A stretch of DNA of 64,000 nt, from contig JBNJEU010000004.1 of the NCBI GenBank assembly GCA_051746205.1, positions 1 through 64,000 of the forward strand. The letters run 5' to 3'. The DNA comes from Thiohalospira sp051746205. Lineage in GTDB: Bacteria > Pseudomonadota > Gammaproteobacteria > Thiohalospirales > Thiohalospiraceae. Below the pieces are notes generated by a model. It was not told the origin of the DNA and searched no databases. It saw only the letters and a list, made by a program, of their open reading frames with translations. Positions 43,038 to 52,372 of this stretch are shown here, piece by piece. Position 1 is the stretch's first letter. Every line of letters starts with the position of its first letter. A program made the position numbers and the translations under genes.

Positions 43038-44009
43038 ATGTCGCAACGCGCCGCCATCAGAAACATTCGCGAGCACCTGCGCCAGCGGGTCCTCGGCCAG
43101 GAACACCTCGTGGAGCGGCTCCTGATCGCCCTGCTCGCCGATGGCCACCTGCTGGTCGAGGGCGCACCGGGGCTGGCCAAGACACGGGCCGTGAAGGCAC
43201 TGGGCGAACTCATCGAGGGGGACTTCCACCGGATCCAGTTCACCCCCGACCTGCTCCCCGCCGACCTCACCGGAACCGAGGTCTTCCACCCCGAGACCGG
43301 GACCTTCTCCTTTCAGCACGGGCCCGTCTTCCACAATCTGCTGCTGGCCGACGAGGTCAATCGGGCGCCGGCGAAGGTGCAGTCGGCGCTGCTCGAGGCG
43401 ATGGCCGAACACCAGGTGACCATCGGCCACGAGACCTACCCCCTGCCGGAACTCTTCCTGGTGATGGCGACCCAGAATCCGCTGGAAACCGAGGGGACCT
43501 ACGCCCTGCCGGAGGCCCAGCTGGACCGCTTCCTGATGCACGTGAAGGTGGATTACCCCGGCGAGGCGGCGGAGCGGAACATCCTGGAACTGGCGCGGCG
43601 CGAGGCTCGCCGGCGCGCCACCCATGAGGAGGAGAGCAGTCCGGCGCCGATGACGCAGGCCACCGTCTTTGCCGCCAGGGCCGAGTCGCTGGAGCTGCAC
43701 ATGGCCCCCGAGGTGGAGGACTACCTGCTGCGGCTCGTCCTCGCGACCCGCGAACCGGGGGCCTACGGCGAGGAACTCGGCCACTGGATCGCCTTCGGCG
43801 CCAGCCCGCGCGCCACCCTCGCGCTGGACCGCTGCGCCCGCTGCCACGCCTGGCTGGCCGATCGCGACCACGTGACCCCGGTGGACATCCAGCGCGTGGC
43901 CCACGACACCCTGCGCCACCGACTGGTCCTCTCCTTCGAGGCGGAGGCCTCCGGGATCACCCCCGACCGGGTCATCGACGACCTGCTCGACCGCGTGCGC
44001 GCCGCCTGA
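43038..44009 (+). CDS. moxR: MoxR-family AAA+ ATPase
   Basis: 323 aa. Walker A EGAPGLAKTRAVKALG, Walker B LLLADEVNRAPAKVQSALLE, sensor 1 MATQNPLETEGTY and sensor 2 ASPRATLALDRCAR are typical of MoxR (APE0892/RavA-like clade). Family knowledge: chaperone-like ATPase working with VWA proteins encoded downstream. First gene of a five-gene operon. Confidence 0.94.
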   Translation: MSQRAAIRNIREHLRQRVLGQEHLVERLLIALLADGHLLVEGAPGLAKTRAVKALGELIEGDFHRIQFTPDLLPADLTGTEVFHPETGTFSFQHGPVFHNLLLADEVNRAPAKVQSALLEAMAEHQVTIGHETYPLPELFLVMATQNPLETEGTYALPEAQLDRFLMHVKVDYPGEAAERNILELARREARRRATHEEESSPAPMTQATVFAARAESLELHMAPEVEDYLLRLVLATREPGAYGEELGHWIAFGASPRATLALDRCARCHAWLADRDHVTPVDIQRVAHDTLRHRLVLSFEAEASGITPDRVIDDLLDRVRAA

Positions 44010-44019
44010 GGGGGGTGCC

Positions 44020-45084
44020 GTGCCGTTGCCGGTCACCCACGCCAGCGAGCCGTCCACCGGGACGGGGCGGACCCGCCGCGTGACCATGTGGTGGAACCGG
44101 TTACGCGCCTGTTTGATCCCCTCGGCCGGCGGGAGCGCATCCGGAGACGCCTCCACCACCGACGCTTCGCCCGTGATGGTGCGTCGACGCGACCTGATCG
44201 CCCTGCGGCCCGTGGCCCGCTATCTTGCCATCGGCCAGCGTCGGGCGCCGGAACGGCACCGCCGCGGTCACCATGTCGCGCCCCTGCGGGGCCGCGGCCT
44301 CGACCACGATGATGTGCGTCCCTACCAGCCGGGCGACGATCTGCGCCTGGTCGAATGGAAGGCGCTGGCACGCACCGGCCGGGTCTACACCCGCCTCTAC
44401 CGGGAGGAGCGCGAGCGACCGCTGCACCTGCTGGTGGACTTTCGCCGTTCCATGCGGTTCGGCACTCGCGGCATGCTGAAGTCGGTCATGGCCGCCCGGG
44501 TCGCGACGCTGCTGGCGTGGACGGCGGTGGCCGAGGGCGACCGAGTGGGCGCGACGATCTTCACCGAACGCGGCCGAATACACCTTCCCGCCACCTCGGG
44601 GCGACGCGGTGTGCTCACCCTGATCCTCGCCCTGGTGGAGGCCCACACCACCGCCCCGGAAGGCGATGAAGCAACCCCGGAACCGGCATCGCTGTTCAGT
44701 TTCGTGCTGCACCGGGTCCCCACCGGCTCCGCGCTGGTCCCGATCAGTGACTTCCAGGGACTGGATGACGATTCCCGCCTCCTGCTCGATCCACTCTCGC
44801 GCCGGTACGATCTGTTCGGCTGCTTCGTCTACGACCCACTGGAGCGGGAGGCCCCGCCTCCGGGTCTGTATCCGGCCACCGACGGCCATCGGCGCGGCCA
44901 TCTCGACTTCTCCGATCCGGACCTGCGAGAGGCGCACCAGCGTCGTTTCGAGGAACGCGCCGAACGGGTCCGCTCGGCCTTTGTCGATCATCGGGCCTGG
45001 CTGTTGCGCCTGTCCACCGAGCACGACCCGGTGGACAGCGTCCAGCGCTTGCTCCACGCACGCCGCCGAGGGAGCCGCGGATGA
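44020..45084 (+). CDS. DUF58 protein
   Basis: 354 aa, cytoplasmic. Central motif YQPGDDLRLVEWKALARTGR (the DUF58 RxIDWxxxAR signature, here VEWKALAR) and a degenerate VWA-like fold LHLLVDFRRSMRFG. Start GTG at 44020 has AGGGGGG four bases upstream. Standard companion of MoxR; function is presumed assembly or signalling with the VWA proteins. Confidence 0.87.
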   Translation: MPLPVTHASEPSTGTGRTRRVTMWWNRLRACLIPSAGGSASGDASTTDASPVMVRRRDLIALRPVARYLAIGQRRAPERHRRGHHVAPLRGRGLDHDDVRPYQPGDDLRLVEWKALARTGRVYTRLYREERERPLHLLVDFRRSMRFGTRGMLKSVMAARVATLLAWTAVAEGDRVGATIFTERGRIHLPATSGRRGVLTLILALVEAHTTAPEGDEATPEPASLFSFVLHRVPTGSALVPISDFQGLDDDSRLLLDPLSRRYDLFGCFVYDPLEREAPPPGLYPATDGHRRGHLDFSDPDLREAHQRRFEERAERVRSAFVDHRAWLLRLSTEHDPVDSVQRLLHARRRGSRG

Positions 45085-45569
45085 CCCGCAAGGAACTGGT
45101 CGCCGGCCTCCACGGGATGCAGACACCCGACGCCGTCAGCCTCTGGCCCCCGGCCCCGGGCTGGTGGTGGCTGGGCGGCGGTCTGCTGCTCGCCCTGCCG
45201 CTGGCCGTCGGCCTGGCCCGTCTCCATGTTCGGCGCCGCCCCCGCCGCCGGGCCCTGCGCAAGCTACGCAGCCTTCACGCCACACCGCCCGCCGACGATG
45301 GCGAGCGCGCCCGTGAACTGGCCCGGATCAACGAGTTGCTGCGCGAACTGACCCAGACGCTGGCCCCGTCGGCGGCCGGCCGCGTCGGCCTCGCCTGGCT
45401 CCACGCCCTGGACAATGCCCTGGAACCCGGGGTGTTCTCCCGGGGAGCCGGCCACTGTCTGCTGGATGGCCCCTACCGCCCAGCGGTGCCGTCCGGGGAA
45501 GTCGACCGCGAGGCCCTGTTCCGTCTTGTCGGACGCTGGATACGACGTGCCCGCCCGGAGAACATGTGA
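45081..45569 (+). CDS. DUF4381 membrane protein
   Basis: 162 aa. One membrane helix at ~26-47 (PGWWWLGGGLLLALPLAVGL), then a cytosolic helical domain with RINELLRELTQTLAPS and a short C-terminal region. DUF4381 proteins occur almost only in MoxR-VWA operons. Start ATG overlaps the DUF58 stop by 4 bp. Confidence 0.83.
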   Translation: MTRKELVAGLHGMQTPDAVSLWPPAPGWWWLGGGLLLALPLAVGLARLHVRRRPRRRALRKLRSLHATPPADDGERARELARINELLRELTQTLAPSAAGRVGLAWLHALDNALEPGVFSRGAGHCLLDGPYRPAVPSGEVDREALFRLVGRWIRRARPENM

Positions 45570-46549
45570 TGCTCGAATGGCACTGGCCCTGGGCCCTTCT
45601 CCTGCCGCTCCTGGCATGGCTTCTGCGACGCCGGCTCCCGCCGGCACCGCCCACCGGCCGAGCCCTCTGGGTCCCCTTCTTCGACGAGGCGGGGGACGAA
45701 CCGGCCTCCTCCGGCAGGACCCGCGCGTCGAGCCGGCTCCTGGTCCTGCTCCTCGGTGGACTGCTGGTGATCGCCGCCGCCCGCCCGGTCTGGATCACTC
45801 CGGCCACCGCCTCGGTCCCGATCAGTGGTCGCGATCTGATGGTGGCCTTCGACATCTCGGTGAGCATGCTTATCCGCGACATGGAGATGGACGGCGAGGC
45901 GGTCACCCGACTGGATGTGTCCCGGGAGGCCCTGGACACCTTCATTGCGGGCCGCTCGGGCGACCGCCTCGGCCTGCTGGTCTTCGGCGGCCGCGCCTTC
46001 CCGCTGGTCCCGTTGACCCACGATCACGACGGGCTGCGCGCCATGCTCGCCCGGAGCGACGTCGGCCTGGCCGGATCGACCACGGCCATCAGCGCCACCG
46101 TGGCACTGGCCGCCGAACGCGCCGGCGACAAGGGGGCCGAAGACCCGGTTCTGCTCCTCTTCACCGACGGAGCCAACACGGCTCCGGGGATCCCCATGGG
46201 GGTCGCGCTGGAACGCGCGGTGGAATCCGGGCTGCGGATCCATACCATCGGCATCAGCGCCCTCGCCGGGGGGGACGATGACGAGGATTTCTTCCGCGAT
46301 CCCATGCGGGATCTGGACGAGGCGCTGCTCCGCAACGTGGCCGAGGCCACCGGTGGCGAATACTTTCCGGCGCACTCCCCCGCGGCGCTGGAGGCGTTGC
46401 TGGCCACCATCGACGAGATGGAACCGGTGGAGGGTCAGGGACGCCTGCGCGAGACCCGCGAACTCTACTCCTGGCCCCTGGGCGCCGCTCTGCTGCTCGG
46501 CCTGCTCTGGATGGCGCGCGCCGCCGGTCGCGGGGAGAACGAGTCATGA
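45569..46549 (+). CDS. VWA-domain inner-membrane protein (BatA-like)
   Basis: 326 aa. Membrane helices at ~5-20 and ~57-76 and near the C-terminus (~301-318) enclose a periplasmic VWA domain. The metal-ion-dependent adhesion site is intact: DISVSM (DxSxS), a Thr in STTAISATVALA and DGANT. Family knowledge: BatA of the Bacteroides aerotolerance operon and similar MoxR-linked proteins. GGAG eight bases before the ATG; shares TGATG with the DUF4381 stop. Confidence 0.9.
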   Translation: MLEWHWPWALLLPLLAWLLRRRLPPAPPTGRALWVPFFDEAGDEPASSGRTRASSRLLVLLLGGLLVIAAARPVWITPATASVPISGRDLMVAFDISVSMLIRDMEMDGEAVTRLDVSREALDTFIAGRSGDRLGLLVFGGRAFPLVPLTHDHDGLRAMLARSDVGLAGSTTAISATVALAAERAGDKGAEDPVLLLFTDGANTAPGIPMGVALERAVESGLRIHTIGISALAGGDDDEDFFRDPMRDLDEALLRNVAEATGGEYFPAHSPAALEALLATIDEMEPVEGQGRLRETRELYSWPLGAALLLGLLWMARAAGRGENES

Positions 46550-47979
46550 TGATTCCCGGCGACCCGTTCCTGGCCCATCCCGAACGGCTGTGGCTGCTGC
46601 TCCCGGTCGCGGTGCTCTGGTTCCTGTGGTATCGCCGCCGCCGGGGGCCATCGCCGTGGGCCGGGATCGTGGATCCGGAGTTGCTGTCCCACTTGAACCA
46701 GACCGCCGGCGGGAACCGGGACCGAGCCTGGCTGGCCCCCCCGCTGCTGGCGCTGGGACTGGTGCTGACCGTGGTGGCCCTGGCCGAGCCCCGCCTGCCC
46801 GGCGCCGGAGACCGCTTCTATCAGCGCACTTCGGCGGTCCTGCTGGTGCTCGACCTGTCCCATCCGGAGGCGCCTCATCCGGCCCTGGAGGAGGCCCTGG
46901 GCGAATGGCTGGAGACGACCCGGGTGCCACAGGTCGGCCTCCTGGCCACGGCGGGCACGACCCACGAGGTGGTCCCGCCGACACCGGAGACGGCGATGGT
47001 GCGGCGCCAGCTTCAGTGGCTGCGACACGAGACCATGCCGGTCTCCGGTCTGAATCCGGATGAGGCGCTGACGCGGGCGCGCGCAGTCATCGAGCGGACC
47101 CGACTGCGCAACGCGGCGGTGATCCTCATCGGCGAAGGGCTGGCGAGCGAAGGCGCCCCCTCCGGCGCGGCGCTGCTCGCCGAGGACGGAGTGCCTGTCC
47201 ATCGCGTCTCGGTCGACGGTCCCGGTCCCGAGGGAGACGCGCTTGCCGCCGGTACGGTAAACGCGGGACACTGGTGGTCCGCTGCGGAGTTTCCGGACCA
47301 GCGCCACCCCCTGCCGCGCGCGCAGAGCGCCTTCACGGATCACACCCGGGCCGGTGATGGCCCCGATCCGAGCCACCTGGGACCCTGGCTGGTGCTGCTT
47401 GTCATCCTGCTCGCGATGCCGGGACTGCGCCGAGGCTGGCTGCTCGCCCTCCCCCTGTTGGTGGTCCCGCCTCCCCTTCCCGCTCTGGACCGGGATGACG
47501 GCCCGCTGGAGCGTTCGGTCCACGAGGACCTGTGGCGAACGCCGGACCAGCGCGCCATGCAGTTCCTTCGCGAGGGTGAGCACACCCGGGCCGCCGAACA
47601 CTTCCGGGATCCGGAATGGCGGGGCATGGCGCTGTTTCGTGCCGGTCGTTATCTCCAGGCGGCCGGCGTCTTCGCCACCGTGGACAGCGCCCGCGCCCAC
47701 TACAATCGCGGCAACGCCCTGGTCCGCGCGAATCGCATGGGCGAGGCCATCGCCGCCTACGAGACCGCGCTGGAGCGCGATCCGGAACACCATCGCGCCG
47801 AACACAACCGCGACCGCGTCAACAAGTATCTCGATGCCCGACGCTCGCTTGTCCGCCAGCAACAGGACGAGGCCGCCGAGGGTCGGGCCACCCGGCTTCC
47901 GGGCCCTCTGCTGCGGGATGACCCGGCGGAATTCTGGAAGCGGAAATTCGAACTCGATCTGCGCAGGCGGGGTCAATAA
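46546..47979 (+). CDS. VWA protein with fused TPR tail (BatB/BatC-like)
   Basis: 477 aa. Helices at ~15-28 and ~64-82, VWA-like domain (~95-265) and a third helix (~285-315), then TPRs (~375-435: ARAHYNRGNALVRANRMGE, IAAYETALERDPEHHRAEHN). The MIDAS is degenerate: VLLVLDLSHPEA replaces DxSxS. BatB-type VWA and BatC-type TPR modules are therefore one chain here. ATG overlaps the preceding stop by 4 bp. No BatD/oxygen-tolerance gene follows; the operon ends here. Confidence 0.86.
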   Translation: MMIPGDPFLAHPERLWLLLPVAVLWFLWYRRRRGPSPWAGIVDPELLSHLNQTAGGNRDRAWLAPPLLALGLVLTVVALAEPRLPGAGDRFYQRTSAVLLVLDLSHPEAPHPALEEALGEWLETTRVPQVGLLATAGTTHEVVPPTPETAMVRRQLQWLRHETMPVSGLNPDEALTRARAVIERTRLRNAAVILIGEGLASEGAPSGAALLAEDGVPVHRVSVDGPGPEGDALAAGTVNAGHWWSAAEFPDQRHPLPRAQSAFTDHTRAGDGPDPSHLGPWLVLLVILLAMPGLRRGWLLALPLLVVPPPLPALDRDDGPLERSVHEDLWRTPDQRAMQFLREGEHTRAAEHFRDPEWRGMALFRAGRYLQAAGVFATVDSARAHYNRGNALVRANRMGEAIAAYETALERDPEHHRAEHNRDRVNKYLDARRSLVRQQQDEAAEGRATRLPGPLLRDDPAEFWKRKFELDLRRRGQ

Positions 47980-48129
47980 TTCGATCGGGGTTGGCAGCCA
48001 TCACGAGTCGGGGTAGCCTGCACCTGTATCTGGACTCAATCCAAATCCGGCCCGGACTACCCAAGAGCAGTGGCAAACGCGCTAGAATGGGCCAATCCCA
48101 CGCAGCCCGATCGACAAGACCAGCAGCCC

Positions 48130-49179
48130 ATGACGCACAATACCGAAGATCTGCGCATCATCAACATCAAGGAGGTGGTCACCCCGAACCAGCTCCACGA
48201 GACCCTCCCCATGTCTTCGGCGGCGGCGGACACCATTCACGAGACCCGCGCGGCCATTCACCGGGTCCTGACCGGCGAGGATGACCGGCTGCTGGCGATC
48301 ATGGGGCCCTGCTCCATCCATGACCCCGACGCGGCCCGGGAGTACGCCCGGCGTTTGAAAGGTCTGAAAGACGAACTGGCCGACGATCTCCTGGTGGTCA
48401 TGCGGGTCTACTTCGAGAAACCGCGCACCACCGTGGGCTGGAAGGGGCTCATCAACGATCCCGATCTGGACGGCAGTTTCCACATCAACAAGGGCTTGCA
48501 GAAGGCGCGCCAGTTGCTGGTGGACCTGGCGGAGACGGGCATGCCGGCGGCCACCGAGTTCCTCGACCTCATCAGTCCGCAATACGTCGCCGATCTGGTG
48601 AGCTGGGGGGCCATCGGGGCGCGCACCACCGAGAGCCAGGTTCACCGCGAGCTGGCATCGGGCCTCTCCTGCCCGGTGGGCTTCAAGAACGGCACCGACG
48701 GCAGCCTCAACATCGCCATCGACGCCATCCGCTCGGCGGCCCACCCGCACCATTTCATGTCGCTGACCCGCGAGGGTCGCTCGGCCATCTTTTCCACTTC
48801 CGGCAACGAGGACACCCACATCATCCTCCGGGGGGGGAACGGCGAGCCCAACTACGACGCCGAACACGTGGCCCGGGCCGCCGCCGAACTGGAGAACGCC
48901 GGGCTGCCACCACGACTGATGGTCGACTGCTCGCACGCCAACTCGCGCAAGGATCCGCGGCGCCAGCTGGAGGTCGCCCGCGACGTGGCGAGTCAGCTGA
49001 CCGCCGGCGATCGCCGCATCATCGGAGTCATGGTGGAGAGCCATCTCCGGGAGGGCCGGCAGGAGATCGGCGACGACATGACCTACGGCCAGTCGGTTAC
49101 CGACGCCTGCCTGGGATGGGAAGACAGCGAGGGACTCGCCCGATTGCTCGCCGAGGCGGTGCGGGCCCGCCGGGGCTGA
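48130..49179 (+). CDS. aroG: 3-deoxy-7-phosphoheptulonate (DAHP) synthase, type I
   Basis: 349 aa; condenses PEP and erythrose 4-phosphate, the first step to aromatic amino acids. Motifs LAIMGPCSIHDPDAA, VYFEKPRTTVGWKGL, ATEFLDLISPQY and MVDCSHANSRKDPRRQ give metal and PEP ligands. The AroG/F/H type cannot be told apart from feedback-site residues with confidence. Start ATG at 48130 (MTHNTEDLRI) fits the family; the frame is open 60 bases further upstream. A TAGAAT box at 48083-48088 lacks a matching -35. Confidence 0.93.
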   Translation: MTHNTEDLRIINIKEVVTPNQLHETLPMSSAAADTIHETRAAIHRVLTGEDDRLLAIMGPCSIHDPDAAREYARRLKGLKDELADDLLVVMRVYFEKPRTTVGWKGLINDPDLDGSFHINKGLQKARQLLVDLAETGMPAATEFLDLISPQYVADLVSWGAIGARTTESQVHRELASGLSCPVGFKNGTDGSLNIAIDAIRSAAHPHHFMSLTREGRSAIFSTSGNEDTHIILRGGNGEPNYDAEHVARAAAELENAGLPPRLMVDCSHANSRKDPRRQLEVARDVASQLTAGDRRIIGVMVESHLREGRQEIGDDMTYGQSVTDACLGWEDSEGLARLLAEAVRARRG

Positions 49180-49202
49180 GAGGGGCGACGCCGGAGCGGA
49201 TC

Positions 49203-49598
49203 TCAGCGGTTCGGGAGCACTCTCTGGAGCCGTTCGATGGCCATCAGCAAGCGCTCCGGATGAGCAAACTGATAGATACCCTTCACGGAATAGCCGCATT
49301 CCCGCCGGGCCCGCATGAAATCATCGATGGCACCGTCCAGCCGCTTGCGACGGAGCCAGGAAAACCGGCGCTTCACTTCAGCGAATACGGCATGGTCGAT
49401 CTCGTCGGCATCGTGCGGGTAGACGCCACCCTTCACCATGTCGCGCTGCTTCTCCAGGCGCGAGAAAAGACTTCCGGCATAGTAGTCCAGCTCCTTTCGC
49501 CGTTGCCCCGCGATGGTCCACCAGTGGCCGAGGTATCCGCCGACCAGCAATCCTGCAACTGCCGCTCCAGCGACGGCTGCCACAACCTCCGCGTTCAT
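49203..49598 (-). CDS. Membrane-anchored hypothetical protein
   Basis: 131 aa. One N-terminal membrane helix (~5-24; VAGAAVAGLLVGGYLGHWW), then a highly basic cytosolic helical region (QRRKELDYYAGSLFSRLEKQ, FSWLRRKRLDGAIDDFM). No family recognised. Its ATG overlaps the lysS stop by 4 bp, so it is expressed with prfB-lysS. Confidence 0.65.
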   Translation of the reverse strand: MNAEVVAAVAGAAVAGLLVGGYLGHWWTIAGQRRKELDYYAGSLFSRLEKQRDMVKGGVYPHDADEIDHAVFAEVKRRFSWLRRKRLDGAIDDFMRARRECGYSVKGIYQFAHPERLLMAIERLQRVLPNR

Positions 49599-51100
49599 CC
49601 CTCCCCCCGCGGGCGCATGTGCGGAAAGAGGACCACATCGCGGATGGATGCGGCGTCGGTGAACAGCATCACCAGCCGATCGATGCCGATCCCCTCCCCC
49701 GCCGCCGGCGGCATGCCGTGCTCAAGGGCGGTAATGTAGTCCTGGTCGAAGTACATCGCCTCGTCGTCGCCCGCCTCCTTCTCCGCCACCTGGGCGCGGA
49801 AGCGCTCGGCCTGGTCCTCGGCATCGTTGAGCTCGGAGAAGCCGTTGGCGATCTCGCGCCCGCCGATGAACAGCTCGAAGCGGTCGGTGACGAAGGGGTC
49901 GGCGTCATTGCGCCGCGCCAGCGGCGAGACCTCCGCCGGGTATTCGGTGATGAAGGTCGGCTCGCGCAACCGGTCCTCGGCGGTCTCCTCGAAGATCACC
50001 GTCTGCAGCTTGCCGAGCCCCCACTGCTCGCCGACCTCGATGCCCATGCCGCGCACCACGTCGGCGCACGCCTCGCGGTCCTCCAGGGTGGCCGGGGCCA
50101 GCTCCGGGTTGTACGCCAGCACCGCCTCCTTCAGGGTCAGGCGGGTAAAGGGCCGGCCCAGGTGGTAGTCCTCGCCCTGATAGTGGATCGTCGTGTCGCC
50201 CTGCACGTGTTCCGCCAGGCGGCGCAGCAGCTCCTCGGTCGTGTCCATCAGGTCGCTGTAGACGGCATAGGCCTGGTAGAACTCCACCATGGTGAACTCG
50301 GGGTTGTGGCGGGTAGAGAGCCCCTCGTTGCGGAAGTTGCGATTGATCTCGAAGACCCGGTCGAAGCCACCCACCAGCAGGCGCTTCAGGTAGAGCTCCG
50401 GGGCGATGCGCAGGAACAGTTCCATGTCCAGGGCATTGTGGTAGGTCGCGAAAGGCTTTGCCGCCGCCCCGCCGGGGAGCACATGCATCATCGGCGTCTC
50501 CACCTCGAGGAAGTCGTGGTCCACCAGGTAGCGGCGCACAAAATCGACGATGGCCGAGCGTTTGCGGAAGGTCGCACGACTGCCGTCGTTGGTGATCAGG
50601 TCGAGATAGCGCTGACGGTAGCGTGTCTCCTGGTCGGCCAGCCCGTGAAACTTCTCCGGCAGCGGCCGCAGCGCTTTGGTCAACAGGCGAATCGCGTCGA
50701 CCTGCACCGTCAGCTCGCCGGTCTTCGTCTTGAACAGCGTGCCCTCGGCACCGACGATGTCGCCGATGTCCCACTTCTTGAAGTTCTGGTTGTAGACCCC
50801 CTCCGGCAGGCTGTCGCGCTGCACATAGAGCTGGATCTGGCCGGAGGTGTCCTGGAGGTGGGCGAAACTCGCCTTGCCCATGATCCGGCGGGTCATCATC
50901 CGCCCGGCCACCGCCACCCGTACCGGATCGGCCTCCAGGGACTCGGAAGAATGCTCGCCGTATTCCGCGTGCAGCTCACCGGCGAGGGCGTTACGGCGGA
51001 AATCGTTGGGAAACGGATTGCCCTGTTCGCGCAACGCGGACAGCTTGGCGCGTCGCTGGGCGATCTGTTCGTTCTCGTCAGAAGTCGGCTGGTCGCTCAT
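49595..51100 (-). CDS. lysS: Lysyl-tRNA synthetase, class II
   Basis: 501 aa. N-terminal OB-fold anticodon domain (GRMMTRRIMGKASFAHLQD), class II motif 1 (FLEVETPMMHVLPGGA), motif 2 (FRNEGLSTRHNPEFTMVEFY) and motif 3 (GIGIDRLVMLF). Start at ATG 51100 (MSDQPTSDENEQ); the frame is open upstream but the family begins here. It follows prfB by 122 bp, a pairing conserved in proteobacteria; a small hairpin AATGGGG/CCCCATT (51120-51140) lies in the gap. Confidence 0.96.
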   Translation of the reverse strand: MSDQPTSDENEQIAQRRAKLSALREQGNPFPNDFRRNALAGELHAEYGEHSSESLEADPVRVAVAGRMMTRRIMGKASFAHLQDTSGQIQLYVQRDSLPEGVYNQNFKKWDIGDIVGAEGTLFKTKTGELTVQVDAIRLLTKALRPLPEKFHGLADQETRYRQRYLDLITNDGSRATFRKRSAIVDFVRRYLVDHDFLEVETPMMHVLPGGAAAKPFATYHNALDMELFLRIAPELYLKRLLVGGFDRVFEINRNFRNEGLSTRHNPEFTMVEFYQAYAVYSDLMDTTEELLRRLAEHVQGDTTIHYQGEDYHLGRPFTRLTLKEAVLAYNPELAPATLEDREACADVVRGMGIEVGEQWGLGKLQTVIFEETAEDRLREPTFITEYPAEVSPLARRNDADPFVTDRFELFIGGREIANGFSELNDAEDQAERFRAQVAEKEAGDDEAMYFDQDYITALEHGMPPAAGEGIGIDRLVMLFTDAASIRDVVLFPHMRPRGEG

Positions 51101-51222
51101 TCGTTCCGTCTCGCTTGGGAATGGGGACTCTCCCCCCATTGGATTGTTCGCTGGCCGTGGGCCGGGGACAGCGCGTGTTCCCACCCCCGCCACCTTCTTC
51201 AAGGGCCTGCCTCTCTTCGCGG

Positions 51223-52321
51223 TTACAGGCCCTGTTTGAGGCTGGCCTTGATAAAGCCGTCCAGGTCGCCGTCGAGCACGGCCTGGGTATTGCCGACCTC
51301 GACGTTGGTGCGCAGATCCTTGATCCGCCCGGAGTCGAGGACGTAGGAGCGGATCTGGCTGCCCCAGCCGATGTCGGCCTTGGAGTCTTCCTGGGCCAGT
51401 TTCTCCTCCTGCTGCTTGCGCAGCTCCATCTCGTAGAGCTTGGCGCGCAGACTTTCGATTGCGCGGGCTCTGTTCTGGTGCTGCGAGCGTTCGGTCTGGC
51501 ACTGGACCACGATGCCGGTGGGCTCGTGGGTCAGACGCACGGCGGAGTCGGTCTTGTTGACGTGCTGACCACCGGCACCGGCGGCGCGGTAGGTGTCCAC
51601 GCGCACGTCGCCCATGTCCAGTTCGACCTCGATGGTGTCGTCCACCTCGGGGTAGACGAAGACGGAGGCGAAGGAGGTGTGGCGGCGGTTGCCGGAGTCG
51701 AAAGGCGACTTGCGAACCAGCCGGTGGACGCCGGTCTCGGTGCGCAGCCAGCCGTAGGCATGCTCGCCGCTGATCTTCAGCGAGGCGCTCTTGAGGCCGG
51801 CGACATCGCCCTCGGAGACCTCGATGATCTCGGTGTCGAATCCGCGCCGTTCGGCCCAGCGCAGATACATGCGCAGCAGCATGTTGGCCCAGTCCTGGGC
51901 CTCGGTGCCTCCGGAGCCGGCCTGGATGTCGACATAGGCGTTGTTGGCGTCCATCTCGCCGGAGAACATGCGCTGGAATTCCAGTCGTTCCAGCCGTTTT
52001 TCCAGCGCGTCGAGATCCGCGACCACCTCCTCGGCGGTGCCCTCGTCATCCTCGGCGGCGGCCATGTCGAGCAGTTCACGGGCATCGGCGAGACCACTAG
52101 CCAGATCGTCCATGGTGGCCACCATCTCGGCCAGGCGGGCGCGCTCGCGTCCCAGTTCCTGAGCTTTCTCCGGTTGCGACCAGACATCCGGATCTTCCAG
52201 TTCACGCTCGACCTCGGTCAGGCGTTCCCGCCGTCCATCGAGGTCAAAGATACCCCCTCAGGGACTCGGCGCGTCCCTGGAAGTCATCGATACGGGCGTA
52301 TTGGGTGTTCAGTTCCTGCAT
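51223..52321 (-). CDS. prfB: Peptide chain release factor 2 (programmed frameshift)
   Basis: 365 aa after a +1 programmed frameshift. The first 25 codons (52321-52247, MQELNTQYARIDDF...) end at an in-frame UGA (52246-52244); reading then shifts +1 into the main frame, 340 codons to 51223. The RF2-specific stop-codon motif lies in the central domain, and the catalytic GGQ is in AAGAGGQHVNKTDSAVRL. Recognises UGA and UAA. Translation of the 25-codon peptide autoregulates RF2 levels. Confidence 0.96.
52243..52258 (-). other. RF2 programmed +1 frameshift site
   Basis: On the minus strand the sequence is AGGGGGTATCTTTGAC: an internal Shine-Dalgarno-like AGGGGG three bases before CTT TGA C. It is identical to the E. 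coli prfB slippery site. Confidence 0.95.
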
Positions 52322-52372
52322 GATTCACTCGGCGGCAGTGGAAACCGGGCATGATACATCATCCCGCGCGGC

